From positions 1,736,001 through 1,800,000 of the forward strand of contig NZ_CP011542.1 in the NCBI RefSeq assembly GCF_001020985.1: a DNA stretch of 64,000 nucleotides, in the 5' to 3' direction. The notes under the pieces are model-generated. The model worked only from the letters and a program-made list of their open reading frames with translations, did no database searches and had not been told where the DNA came from. This document shows, one piece after another, positions 18,631 through 26,779 of the stretch (its first letter is position 1; every line of letters starts with the position of its first letter). Source of the stretch: Corynebacterium mustelae. Lineage in GTDB: Bacteria; Actinomycetota; Actinomycetes; Mycobacteriales; Mycobacteriaceae. The position numbers were made by a program, and so were the translations under genes.

Positions 18631-18642
18631 AGAACCAATTCT
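18631..18642. promoter_or_regulatory. Candidate HutR operator, hutR-hutG intergenic
   Basis: AGAACCAATTCT, roughly palindromic (AGAA-N4-TTCT), sits in the 47-base gap between the divergent starts of hutR and hutG, 17-18 bases from each. Its reverse complement resembles the site before hutH. Confidence 0.35.
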
Positions 18643-18660
18643 TCCCGCTACCCTAAAACC

Positions 18661-19602
18661 ATGACGCTAAATCTCACTAAAGCCTGCGAAAACTGGTCCG
18701 GACGTGTCGATGGTGCCGGACCCGACCACGCCCGCTGGCATTCGGCCATCGCAAGTGACCTCAATAGACCTGGTATCACCCTAGTCGGATTCGCATCCGA
18801 TGAAGGAGTCCGCCGCAACCAGGGGCGCCCAGGGGCCGCGCAAGCAACCGCGGCTCTCCGCACCGCCCTTAGTTCCCTCGCTATCCACGAAACCCTACCG
18901 CTTACCGATGCAGGTACCATCACCGTTGACGGCACAGACCTTGAGTCAGCCCACGACCACCTCAGCGATATAGTCCACAACCTGATCAACAAGGATCAAC
19001 TCGTCGTAGTACTCGGTGGCGGGCACGAAACCGCCTTTGGTAGCGGGCGAGGCGCCATTCGGGCTTTGCCAACACCACCTAAAATCATTAACCTCGACGC
19101 GCACTTCGACCTCAGGGAAGCACCAGAAGCCACATCTGGAACCCCGTTCCGGCAGCTAGCGAATGAAGCAGGCGAAAAATTCGCCTACCACGTGCTCGGT
19201 ATCTCAACACCCAATAACACTAAAGTCCTTTTTGATACCGCTCGCACCCTTGGCGTGGGATTCCACACCGACACTGAACTCCTCCACATGACCCCCAGTG
19301 ACGCTGCGGAACTAGCGACCTCGCTCACCGAAAACCATGAACACATACACCTCAGCATCGATCTCGATGTTCTACCCGCAGCGGTGGCCCCAGGAGTGTC
19401 CGCCCCTGCTGGACTAGGTGTGGAGCTGCCCATCATCCACACCGTCTGCGTCGCGCTCGCCAAAACCGGCAAACTACGCCTCGTGGATGTGGTGGAACTC
19501 AACCCCACCTACGACGTTGATGGGCGCACCGCCCGCGTCGCCGCCAGGCTCATCAACGACATCGTGACCGCCCACCACCGCGCTACCATCTACGCCCCAT
19601 AA
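18661..19602 (+). CDS. hutG: Formimidoylglutamase
   Basis: Hydrolyses N-formimidoyl-L-glutamate to glutamate and formamide, the last step of the four-enzyme hut route. It is an arginase/agmatinase-fold binuclear manganese enzyme (313 aa). The metal ligands are visible in VLGGGHETAFG, NLDAHFDLR and SIDLDVLPAAVAPGVSAP; the late VVELNPTYDVDGRTARVAARL is standard. The ATG at 18661 gives the full-length family N-terminus and lies 47 bases from the divergent hutR. The 3' end overlaps the convergent dipeptidase gene by 13 bases. Together with hutHUI it makes the pathway complete, yielding glutamate without the formylglutamate branch. Confidence 0.94.
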   Translation: MTLNLTKACENWSGRVDGAGPDHARWHSAIASDLNRPGITLVGFASDEGVRRNQGRPGAAQATAALRTALSSLAIHETLPLTDAGTITVDGTDLESAHDHLSDIVHNLINKDQLVVVLGGGHETAFGSGRGAIRALPTPPKIINLDAHFDLREAPEATSGTPFRQLANEAGEKFAYHVLGISTPNNTKVLFDTARTLGVGFHTDTELLHMTPSDAAELATSLTENHEHIHLSIDLDVLPAAVAPGVSAPAGLGVELPIIHTVCVALAKTGKLRLVDVVELNPTYDVDGRTARVAARLINDIVTAHHRATIYAP

Positions 19603-20945
19603 CTTAACAGGAACAAAGCCTCCGCAATAGCAATGTTTTCAATCTCAGCGGGATCCACAGACTCATCGACCGAATGGATAGTGCACAACGGTTCCTCAAT
19701 GCCGAAAATCGCTATCTCCGCTTGAGGGTGGGCATCCTGTAACTCCACACACAAGGGGATCGTCGCCCCCATACCAATATGAGTCGTGTCCACCCCATAC
19801 GCCGCAGAGAGACAATCAGTGAGCAAAACCATACCTGGTTTAGTCGGATCTGTATCATAACCCCGATTCACATCATCAATCTCAACCTCAACAGTGGCGC
19901 CCCACGGAGTATGAGCTTTAATATGCTCCGCCACCATGGTAGCCACCCGATTCGGATCCAAAGCCGCCGGAACCCGCAAGTCCAAAACAGCCTTAGCCGT
20001 AGGGTTGATCACGTTAAAAGCATTTTCCACTGGGGTAGCACTGACACCTGTTACCGCAAAGGAACAATTCGCCCACACTGCGTCGGCGATCAATGCTGGA
20101 TCGGTAGTGATCTGCGCACCGGGAAGCAACTGGGCATCAGTAACGAATTGCTCTGATGGGTAAGGCGCGCCGGGCCAATGAGCATTGGAGAGTCCTTCAA
20201 CTTGCAGCCGTCCGGTACCATCCTGCAAGGAACTTAGCACGGTCATCAGTGCAAGTACTGCATCGGGAGCTGCACCACCGTACATGCCGGAATGTACTGG
20301 GGCGGCCAGGGTGGAGACGGTTACCTTCAGTCGGGCATTACCTCGCAACGATAGGGTGAGTGAGGGTTGGCCTACGTGTGCGTTTCCGGCATCGGCGATT
20401 AGGATCATGTCGGCGTCGAAAAGCTCTGGACGCGTGCGAATGAGTGCGGAAAGTCCCGCACCGCCGGATTCCTCCGAACCTTCCACGACCATTATGATCC
20501 CGACTTCCGTGCCGCCTGCGGCGGCGACCGCTCGTAGCGCCGCAAGATGCATAATCAGGTTGCCCTTGCAGTCCGCAGTACCCCTGCCGTACCAACGACC
20601 GTTTCTTTCCGTCAGAGTCAAGGGCGGCGAGGTCCAGGCCGCAGGATCCCCGACAGGTACCACATCGTAGTGGGAGTACAGCAATACAGTTGGGGCACTC
20701 GGTGTGCCTTCCTTTGTACCGATGACAACTGTGGAGCCATCCTCGGTGACAATGGGAGTTACTTCTAATCCCGCCTCTCTAAGGGAATCGATAACCCATT
20801 CTGCCGCCATATCCATTTGGTTTGCCAATTCGGGTTGGCCAAAGACAGAATGAAAACCCACTAATTCCTTCAGTTGCTGAAAGATACGATCCCGATCATT
20901 GCGAATCGTCTCGGAAACAATATGTGATTGCTTCGAATCAAGCAT
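19590..20945 (-). CDS. M20-family dipeptidase
   Basis: A zinc-dependent aminoacylase/carboxypeptidase-like dipeptidase (451 aa, cytosolic). The metal and catalytic residues are in LLYSHYDVVPVGD, YGRGTADCKGN (bridging Asp) and VVEGSEESGGAG (the Glu-Glu pair), with late IPLC and TIHSVDESV. The inserted dimerisation domain (residues about 200-320) is present. The ATG at 20945 has GGAGG 10 bases upstream. The gene lies 15 bases downstream of a POT-type peptide transporter on the same strand, so imported di/tripeptides are its likely substrates. Its location next to hut genes suggests histidine-containing peptides (inference). Related enzymes include carnosine dipeptidases, but specificity cannot be read from the sequence. 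Confidence 0.92.
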   Translation of the reverse strand: MLDSKQSHIVSETIRNDRDRIFQQLKELVGFHSVFGQPELANQMDMAAEWVIDSLREAGLEVTPIVTEDGSTVVIGTKEGTPSAPTVLLYSHYDVVPVGDPAAWTSPPLTLTERNGRWYGRGTADCKGNLIMHLAALRAVAAAGGTEVGIIMVVEGSEESGGAGLSALIRTRPELFDADMILIADAGNAHVGQPSLTLSLRGNARLKVTVSTLAAPVHSGMYGGAAPDAVLALMTVLSSLQDGTGRLQVEGLSNAHWPGAPYPSEQFVTDAQLLPGAQITTDPALIADAVWANCSFAVTGVSATPVENAFNVINPTAKAVLDLRVPAALDPNRVATMVAEHIKAHTPWGATVEVEIDDVNRGYDTDPTKPGMVLLTDCLSAAYGVDTTHIGMGATIPLCVELQDAHPQAEIAIFGIEEPLCTIHSVDESVDPAEIENIAIAEALFLLSYGA

Positions 20946-20960
20946 TTTTGAGGTTCCTCC

Positions 20961-22466
20961 TTATCGGACATCAACAAATTTCCGCACAACCCAGCGTGAT
21001 ACTGCCAGCAATGCCACACCAAGAACAATCGAAACAATCCCGAGGTAAAGGAAGAAGGACCGTTCCACCCCGGCATCTTCAGGGTTGTAGTAGGTGGTTA
21101 GGGAACCGGCCAGCGCCACTCCCATCGCAACCGCCATCTGCCAGACCGCCATCATTCGAGTGGGGAACGCCACTGGAGAGACCTTTGTTGTAACGGAGTT
21201 GCCCACCGGGGAGAGCAACAGTTCAGCGATGGTGAACATGAACAAGATCCACACAACTGCCACCAGCGGAGTGGAGTTAGCCGCACCACCGGCGAAGGGA
21301 ATAAAGAAGAACAACGAAATTCCAATGATGATGTTAGCGACGCCGAATTTTACCGGAGTTGACCATTGTCGCTCCCCTAGTTTCGACCACATTGCGCTAA
21401 AGACACCTGCCAATAGGACGATAAAAATCGGGTTAATGGCCTGGATCAAAGAGGGTGGGACTTCAACGCCAAATACCATCCGGTCTAGGCGAAAATCTGA
21501 ATAAATTGCCAACACGGTATACTGCTGGTCGAAGATCGCGAAAAACAACACCCCGGAAATGAACAAGGGGATGAAGCCCAGCAGCCGTGATTTTTCTTTT
21601 GCCGACACCAGGGACGAGAAGTACATTTGGCACCACAGTACGACAGCAGCGACAAAGGCCACGCCGGTAACGATATTTGATAACCAATCGACTTTGACTA
21701 TTCCAGTAGCCACGAGCAGGACAAACAGCGCCACCACTGCTAGGAAACCCACCCCCACTGCAATACGTTGGTTGGCTGGCAGAGGGTTGGGCACCTCCGA
21801 ACCTATTGTTCCGAAGGAGGTTTTCCGGGTGTAAACATATTGCGCTAACCCGAAAAACATTCCCACGGCGGCGATACCGAAGCCCGCATGAAAACCCCAG
21901 GCGTGCCATAGATACGTGGTAATCAACGGGCCACCGATAGCACCAATATTGATGCCCATGTAGTAAATGCTGAAACCACCATCCCGACGAGGATCCCGCC
22001 TGCTGTACAGCATGCCAAGCAACACTTGGGAACATGTTTTAACCCCGCCCGAGCCTATAGCAATAAGTATGAAACCCACCGCGAGGCCCGCGACACCGGG
22101 GATAAACGCCAAGGCAATGTGACCTACCATCACGATGATCGCTGCATAAAACAGCGTGCGCTCTGGGCCGAGGATTTTATCGCTTATGAAAGCAGTGATA
22201 ATGCAGGCTACATATACAGAGCCGCCGTATGCGCCGACAATGGAGGCTGCCACTGTCTTATCTATCCCCAAACCACCATCGGTGACGGCATAGTACATGT
22301 AGAACAACACAATGCCTTGCATGCCGTAGAAGCTAAACCGCTCCCACATCTCCACGCCGAAAAGGTTCGCCAATCCCCAGGGATGTCCAAAGAATGTCCG
22401 TTTGGTGGGAAGCTGCGGCGCGTCTTCATATTCAATTTCGCGTGTGTCTTGATTCATAATCTGCAT
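20961..22466 (-). CDS. POT/PTR2-family proton-coupled di-/tripeptide transporter
   Basis: A 12-14 helix major-facilitator peptide importer (501 aa). Family markers are the EMWERFSFYGMQGIVLFYM loop at the first helix (ExxER-type proton-coupling motif), GAYGGSVYVACI, the FSIYYMGINIGAIGGPL segment (PTR2 signature), and SPVGNSVTTKVSP near helix 10. The first ATG (22466) has no obvious ribosome site; a second in-frame ATG at 22457 (MNQDTREIEYED) is also possible. It is cotranscribed with the dipeptidase. Substrates are di- and tripeptides by family; a histidine-peptide role is inferred from context. Confidence 0.92.
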   Translation of the reverse strand: MQIMNQDTREIEYEDAPQLPTKRTFFGHPWGLANLFGVEMWERFSFYGMQGIVLFYMYYAVTDGGLGIDKTVAASIVGAYGGSVYVACIITAFISDKILGPERTLFYAAIIVMVGHIALAFIPGVAGLAVGFILIAIGSGGVKTCSQVLLGMLYSRRDPRRDGGFSIYYMGINIGAIGGPLITTYLWHAWGFHAGFGIAAVGMFFGLAQYVYTRKTSFGTIGSEVPNPLPANQRIAVGVGFLAVVALFVLLVATGIVKVDWLSNIVTGVAFVAAVVLWCQMYFSSLVSAKEKSRLLGFIPLFISGVLFFAIFDQQYTVLAIYSDFRLDRMVFGVEVPPSLIQAINPIFIVLLAGVFSAMWSKLGERQWSTPVKFGVANIIIGISLFFFIPFAGGAANSTPLVAVVWILFMFTIAELLLSPVGNSVTTKVSPVAFPTRMMAVWQMAVAMGVALAGSLTTYYNPEDAGVERSFFLYLGIVSIVLGVALLAVSRWVVRKFVDVR

Positions 22467-22695
22467 TATTATGTGTGCTGCGCCACTAAGGCAATAACTT
22501 TTACCTAATTCTGTGTATTTTTTAGGGTTTCAAGGTGTATCGCAGATCTCGTCTGAGAACATCTGTATGAACTGCACTGATACGCCACAGGAAACCGGCT
22601 AAAGCTAGCTTTGCGACGGCACCGATGTGGATAGCGTTAAACCCGCTATGCTTATTGTGTTTGTTTTTGCCCATCAATAATCCGAGGGACGAATC

Positions 22696-24189
22696 GTGTC
22701 AGGCTTTACTGAAGAAGAGCTTACCATCGCGTTGAAAGTCATAGAATCAGCCGGTGAATTGGAGCCAGATGATCCCCGAAGTGTGGCATTACGACATGCG
22801 GTTTCCAAGCTGTTCAAAACGGTTAAACGGAATCGTCGAAAAGCAGCTCAGGCAGCCCGCCAAGCCGAAGATTCCGCTATCCTTGCTGCAACCGCGACAG
22901 CAAACCCCTCTCGAATCGACGACGAAACCGCTGGCCTATTGCCCAAACCTGCCTCAGACAAACTAGCCATAGCAACGCCGCATGGCTGGGCGGGGAAACT
23001 GCATCGACCGGCCCGATGTTATATCTGCAAAAGGCAATACCACCTCGTTGACTCGTTCCATCACCAATTGTGCCCGTCTTGTGCCGCAAATAACCGCACG
23101 CACCGCGAAGCTCGAGTCGACTTAACTGGGCGTCGTGCCTTACTTACCGGCGGACGCGCGAAAATTGGAATGTATATTGCTTTGAAGTTACTGCGTGACG
23201 GCGCCGATCTCACCATAACCACGCGGTTTCCCAAAGATGCTATTCGACGTTTTTGCGCAGTGGCAGACTCGCCAGACTGGATTCACCGACTCCATGTGGT
23301 GGGCATCGACTTGCGTGATCCCACCCAAGTTATCGCTCTAGCGGACTCTGTTGGCCAAGCCCCACTCGATATTCTTATCAACAATGCGGCGCAGACGGTT
23401 CGTCGGCTACCAAGCGCATATTCCGGATTATTGGATGCTGAGCGCGCCCCACTAACCGGGATTGAAAAAGACGTCGAAGTGACTGAATTTGCGCGATCTA
23501 TTCCGGGTAACCCGCTGCCGTTGCTCCCCTCTGCCGAAAATCCGGAATTGGAAGCGCAACCCTCCCCTGCTGACCCAGAACGGGCAGCAAGCCACATTCA
23601 CGCTGCCCGTTTAGCCGCTTTGGCAATGACCGGTGGCTCCGCTGCGCTGGCGCGAGTGCGAGAAGGCACCGCCATTGATGCGGGTGGCCTTATCCCCGAC
23701 GAAGTCTCGCATAATTCGTGGATCGCCAAGATCGGCGAAATAGACCCCCGAGAACTTCTGGAGGTTCAGCTCTGCAACTCGATTGCCCCGTTCATCCTTA
23801 TTGATCGGTTACGACCAGCCTTGGAAAAATCACCCGCACGACGCAAATACATCGTTAACGTATCTGCAATGGAAGGAGTCTTTCACCGTGGATATAAAGG
23901 GCCTGGGCATCCGCATACCAATATGGCTAAAGCGGCACTTAATATGCTCACCCGAACGGCTGCAACTGAGCTATTCGAGCACGGAATCCTCATCACCGCA
24001 GTTGATACCGGATGGATTACCGATGAGCGACCACACACGATGAAACAACGACTTGCAGAAACCGGTTTCCATGCGCCGTTAGACCTGGTAGACGGGGCCG
24101 CACGAGTGTACGACCCTATCGTTCAGGGCGAAAACGGTCTTGATCTATATGGTTGTTTCCTGAAAGACTTCAAACCGCATCCCTGGTGA
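22696..24189 (+). CDS. Unusual SDR-like protein with N-terminal zinc ribbon
   Basis: A 497-aa protein starting with GTG (GAGGGA upstream). Residues 1-70 are charged and helical. A zinc ribbon follows (Cys108, Cys111, Cys126, Cys129; CYIC...CPSC). The Rossmann domain then begins with TGGRAKIGMYIALKLL (151-166) and continues with DILINNAAQ (an NNAG-type motif). The catalytic region keeps Ser390 (NVSAMEG) and Lys412 (NMAKAALNML), but the position of the YxxxK tyrosine is Thr408. A 110-residue insert separates the NNAA motif from the catalytic half. It may have lost classic dehydrogenase chemistry or use another residue. Divergent from the POT gene. Function unknown; annotation pipelines would call it an SDR oxidoreductase. 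Confidence 0.82.
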   Translation: MSGFTEEELTIALKVIESAGELEPDDPRSVALRHAVSKLFKTVKRNRRKAAQAARQAEDSAILAATATANPSRIDDETAGLLPKPASDKLAIATPHGWAGKLHRPARCYICKRQYHLVDSFHHQLCPSCAANNRTHREARVDLTGRRALLTGGRAKIGMYIALKLLRDGADLTITTRFPKDAIRRFCAVADSPDWIHRLHVVGIDLRDPTQVIALADSVGQAPLDILINNAAQTVRRLPSAYSGLLDAERAPLTGIEKDVEVTEFARSIPGNPLPLLPSAENPELEAQPSPADPERAASHIHAARLAALAMTGGSAALARVREGTAIDAGGLIPDEVSHNSWIAKIGEIDPRELLEVQLCNSIAPFILIDRLRPALEKSPARRKYIVNVSAMEGVFHRGYKGPGHPHTNMAKAALNMLTRTAATELFEHGILITAVDTGWITDERPHTMKQRLAETGFHAPLDLVDGAARVYDPIVQGENGLDLYGCFLKDFKPHPW

Positions 24190-24214
24190 TACCAATTTTC
24201 GCCCTACCGCGGTA

Positions 24215-24628
24215 CTAATGCTGCTCGTTCGGATCGTTATCCGCGTCTTCCTTCGTGGCATGAATGGTGCCTGGGAGATGATCCGGAGCCGCATAAATGG
24301 AATAGAGCTTGATGGACTCATCGCCAACGTTCAGGACGTTATGCCATTTACCAGCAGGAATAAAGACTGCCCAATCGCTCGAAACTACCTGGTCAATATC
24401 CAAATTCTGCTCGGAATCACCGATCATCACATGGGCTTTGCCCTCTTCAATACGCAAAAACTGATCGTGATCGTCATGAATTTCCGCACCAATTTCACCA
24501 CCGACTGGAATGTCCATGACAGTCATCTGTAGATACTTGCCAGTCCAAACGGTCTCCCGGAAATTGGCGTTCTCAACCGTCTTATTTTCGATATCAAGAA
24601 CATATGGGTTAGGACCAAAATCGCTCAT
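24215..24628 (-). CDS. Cupin-domain protein
   Basis: A 137-aa single-domain cupin. Motif 1, GAEIHDDHDQFLRIEEGKAHVMIG, provides His/Glu metal ligands; motif 2, PAGKWHNVLNVGDE, provides the third histidine. Cytosolic. Its ATG immediately follows the stop of the CtaA-like gene, with GAAAGGTG ahead, so the two are coupled. Many such small cupins bind metal and a small carboxylate or are of unknown activity. No substrate can be assigned. It ends 26 bases from the convergent SDR-like gene. Confidence 0.85.
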   Translation of the reverse strand: MSDFGPNPYVLDIENKTVENANFRETVWTGKYLQMTVMDIPVGGEIGAEIHDDHDQFLRIEEGKAHVMIGDSEQNLDIDQVVSSDWAVFIPAGKWHNVLNVGDESIKLYSIYAAPDHLPGTIHATKEDADNDPNEQH

Positions 24629-25456
24629 TTAACAACACCTTTCTTTAACCGCTAACGAACGCCCCCATTCTAGCGCCGTTACCAAAACTATGCCTGCGGC
24701 GACAGCGCTGAACAGCGAACCAACGACATCATTCAATCCACCGGCAAGGAGGATAGCACCCAACACACACTCAACTATTAACGCTATTTTCAATGGACGT
24801 GAATCGAGCACGAAAAAAATTACTGCGAACAAGGAGACTGCCACAATGATTCGGAAAATTTGAACACCGAAGCTCTCATCAGCAGTCGAATTGTACCCAA
24901 GCGGCCAGCCCAAACACCGCGTAAATGAGCCAGGACCCGCTACAAGTACGCCCGTGCCGTGCAATACAAAAAGCCCGATAATAGTGCTGGCGTACCACAC
25001 TGATCGGTCTTTTCGATCCACGACAGATGTTTCAGCCGCAGTGTCGGTAGAACGTAGAATCATGGTTGTTATCGAAATCGCCGTCAATGCCAGCAGTGCA
25101 CACCAAAGATCAATCATCCCCTCTGCTGCGGATAACCCTCGCTTGATAGTGAGCATCCCGAAAACCCCGGCACCTAATGCTCCTACTAGGGAGACCCACG
25201 GCAACCAGCGGACAAGTGGACGGGAATGGCATCGCACGAGAATTGCGGTGAGAAGTACCACCGGAGCGGTGGCCATGGAAAACACCCGGTGCACAAATTC
25301 GATCATTGGATGCAATTGGAACTCGGGAGCAAACTGATCCGTGTAGCAACCGGGCCAATTGGGGCAAGCCGCGGACGAATCAGTGACGCACACAATAGAA
25401 CCCAATACCACAGCGCCAAACACAACGAATGTGGCAATACGAGACACAGTTTCCAC
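24629..25456 (-). CDS. Second CtaA/COX15-like membrane protein
   Basis: A 275-aa, eight-helix protein of the COX15/CtaA superfamily, distinct from the canonical ctaA at 60.6 kb. It keeps the extracytoplasmic cysteine pair in AACPNWPGCY and the heme-ligand type EFVHRVFS and LHGTGVLVAG histidines. The C-terminal half, where canonical CtaA has two further conserved histidines, has none at the expected place (VVGSLFSAVAAG). The start is placed at GTG 25456, with AAGGA 8 bases before it; an ATG at 25483 lacks a ribosome site. Paired with a cupin gene. It may be a heme-handling or divergent heme-O oxygenase-like protein; a role in heme A synthesis is not established. Confidence 0.8.
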   Translation of the reverse strand: METVSRIATFVVFGAVVLGSIVCVTDSSAACPNWPGCYTDQFAPEFQLHPMIEFVHRVFSMATAPVVLLTAILVRCHSRPLVRWLPWVSLVGALGAGVFGMLTIKRGLSAAEGMIDLWCALLALTAISITTMILRSTDTAAETSVVDRKDRSVWYASTIIGLFVLHGTGVLVAGPGSFTRCLGWPLGYNSTADESFGVQIFRIIVAVSLFAVIFFVLDSRPLKIALIVECVLGAILLAGGLNDVVGSLFSAVAAGIVLVTALEWGRSLAVKERCC

Positions 25457-25573
25457 TTGGAAGTTCCTTATTGAGACAATCATTTAATTTTTTAAAATGG
25501 CTGGAAAAGCCGATAAATGTGGTGTTGATGTAGCGAGGTTTTCGTGGCCAGTTGTCTAAACCAACTGGCCACA

Positions 25574-26674
25574 TCAGGTGTTATTTTTGTCGAACGCAGA
25601 CAAAATCCGTTCTGCCGCAAGTGTTGGAGTAATTTGTGCTTCTCGTAACTGCGATTCCACCAGTTTTCTCGTTTCCACCACATCCGGATCGGTATTCAAT
25701 CGTTGCAACAACGTTTCGTGCACCATGGACCACATCCACTGAACCTGCTGTTCACGGCGGTTATGCTCAAACTTTCCCGACTCCAGCATCGCCGTGTGAT
25801 GTTCTGTCACATGCGTCCAGAACTCCTCAATACCTTCATGTTCGACCGCCGACATAGTGATGGTTGGTGGATGCCATAAGGAATCCTCCGGGCGAACCAT
25901 GCGCATCGCAGCTGCCAGTTCCCTGGCGGCACGTTTTGCGTTCTTGAGATTGGAGCCGTCTGCTTTATTGATGGCAACAAGATCAGCCATCTCTAACACG
26001 CCTTTTTTAATTCCCTGGAGTTGGTCACCGGCGCCTGCTAGTGCCAAGAAGGTAAAACAATCGACCATCTGCGAAACCGCAACTTCTGACTGGCCAACGC
26101 CCACGGTTTCAACCAAAATGACGTCGAAACCGGCGGCTTCAAAAACAACCATCGATTCTCTGGTTGCCTTTGCGACGCCACCAAGCGTTCCAGCAGACGG
26201 CGAAGGGCGAATAAACGCATTGTCCTCCCGTGCAAGTTTCGCCATCCGCGTCTTGTCACCCAAGATGGAGCCCCGAGTTTTGGTCGATGAGGGGTCAATT
26301 GCCAAAACCGCTAGCTTGTGCCCATCCGCGATGAGCTTCATCCCCAGGGCTTCAATGAACGTCGACTTGCCAACACCTGGAACGCCGGTGATTCCTACCC
26401 GCAGTGCATTTCCGGAAAACGGAAGTAGCTTGACAAGTAGTTCCTGAGCCAGAACTCGATGAGCTGGTGCCGTGGATTCCAAGAGCGTAATGGCACGTGA
26501 CATTAACGTTCGATTGCACTGCCTGACTCCGGTAAACAACTCGTCGACGTCAATTCGACGTCGGGCGCGTTTGACTACCTCAGGGGCGACAGCGGTTTGT
26601 TCACCAAGATCGGTACCCGCCGTCGTAAGCAATGATCCTAGGTGGTGCTCAAGGTATTCATTGTCGTTGACCAT
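25574..26674 (-). CDS. meaB: MeaB-type GTPase for methylmalonyl-CoA mutase
   Basis: A G3E-family GTPase chaperone (366 aa) that protects and reloads adenosylcobalamin in methylmalonyl-CoA mutase. The P-loop is GVTGVPGVGKSTF, preceded by the family's long N-terminal helix region; then DPSSTKTRGSILGDKTRM, the ETVGVGQSE switch and NKAD for guanine recognition. The C-terminal helices support dimerisation. It lies downstream of mutB on the same strand after a 105-base gap with a strong hairpin, so its dosage may be lower than that of the mutase. The old name ArgK/LAO-AO transport ATPase is a misnomer for this family. Confidence 0.95.
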   Translation of the reverse strand: MVNDNEYLEHHLGSLLTTAGTDLGEQTAVAPEVVKRARRRIDVDELFTGVRQCNRTLMSRAITLLESTAPAHRVLAQELLVKLLPFSGNALRVGITGVPGVGKSTFIEALGMKLIADGHKLAVLAIDPSSTKTRGSILGDKTRMAKLAREDNAFIRPSPSAGTLGGVAKATRESMVVFEAAGFDVILVETVGVGQSEVAVSQMVDCFTFLALAGAGDQLQGIKKGVLEMADLVAINKADGSNLKNAKRAARELAAAMRMVRPEDSLWHPPTITMSAVEHEGIEEFWTHVTEHHTAMLESGKFEHNRREQQVQWMWSMVHETLLQRLNTDPDVVETRKLVESQLREAQITPTLAAERILSAFDKNNT

Positions 26675-26704
26675 GACGCTCCTCTATCGCAAGAAAATAA
26701 TGAA

Positions 26705-26746
26705 ACACCGGCCACAGTGCGGGCAAGTAAAGCCTGTGGCCGGTGT
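26705..26746 (-). terminator. Strong hairpin between mutB and meaB
   Basis: A perfect 13-base inverted repeat, ACACCGGCCACAG / CTGTGGCCGGTGT, with a 16-base loop. On the minus strand it is followed by a T-rich run (TTTCATTATTTTC). It looks like a terminator or partial attenuator that would reduce meaB read-through. Confidence 0.75.
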
Positions 26747-26779
26747 TCGGTGCAGGTTTTATGACCCTACTTAGAACCG

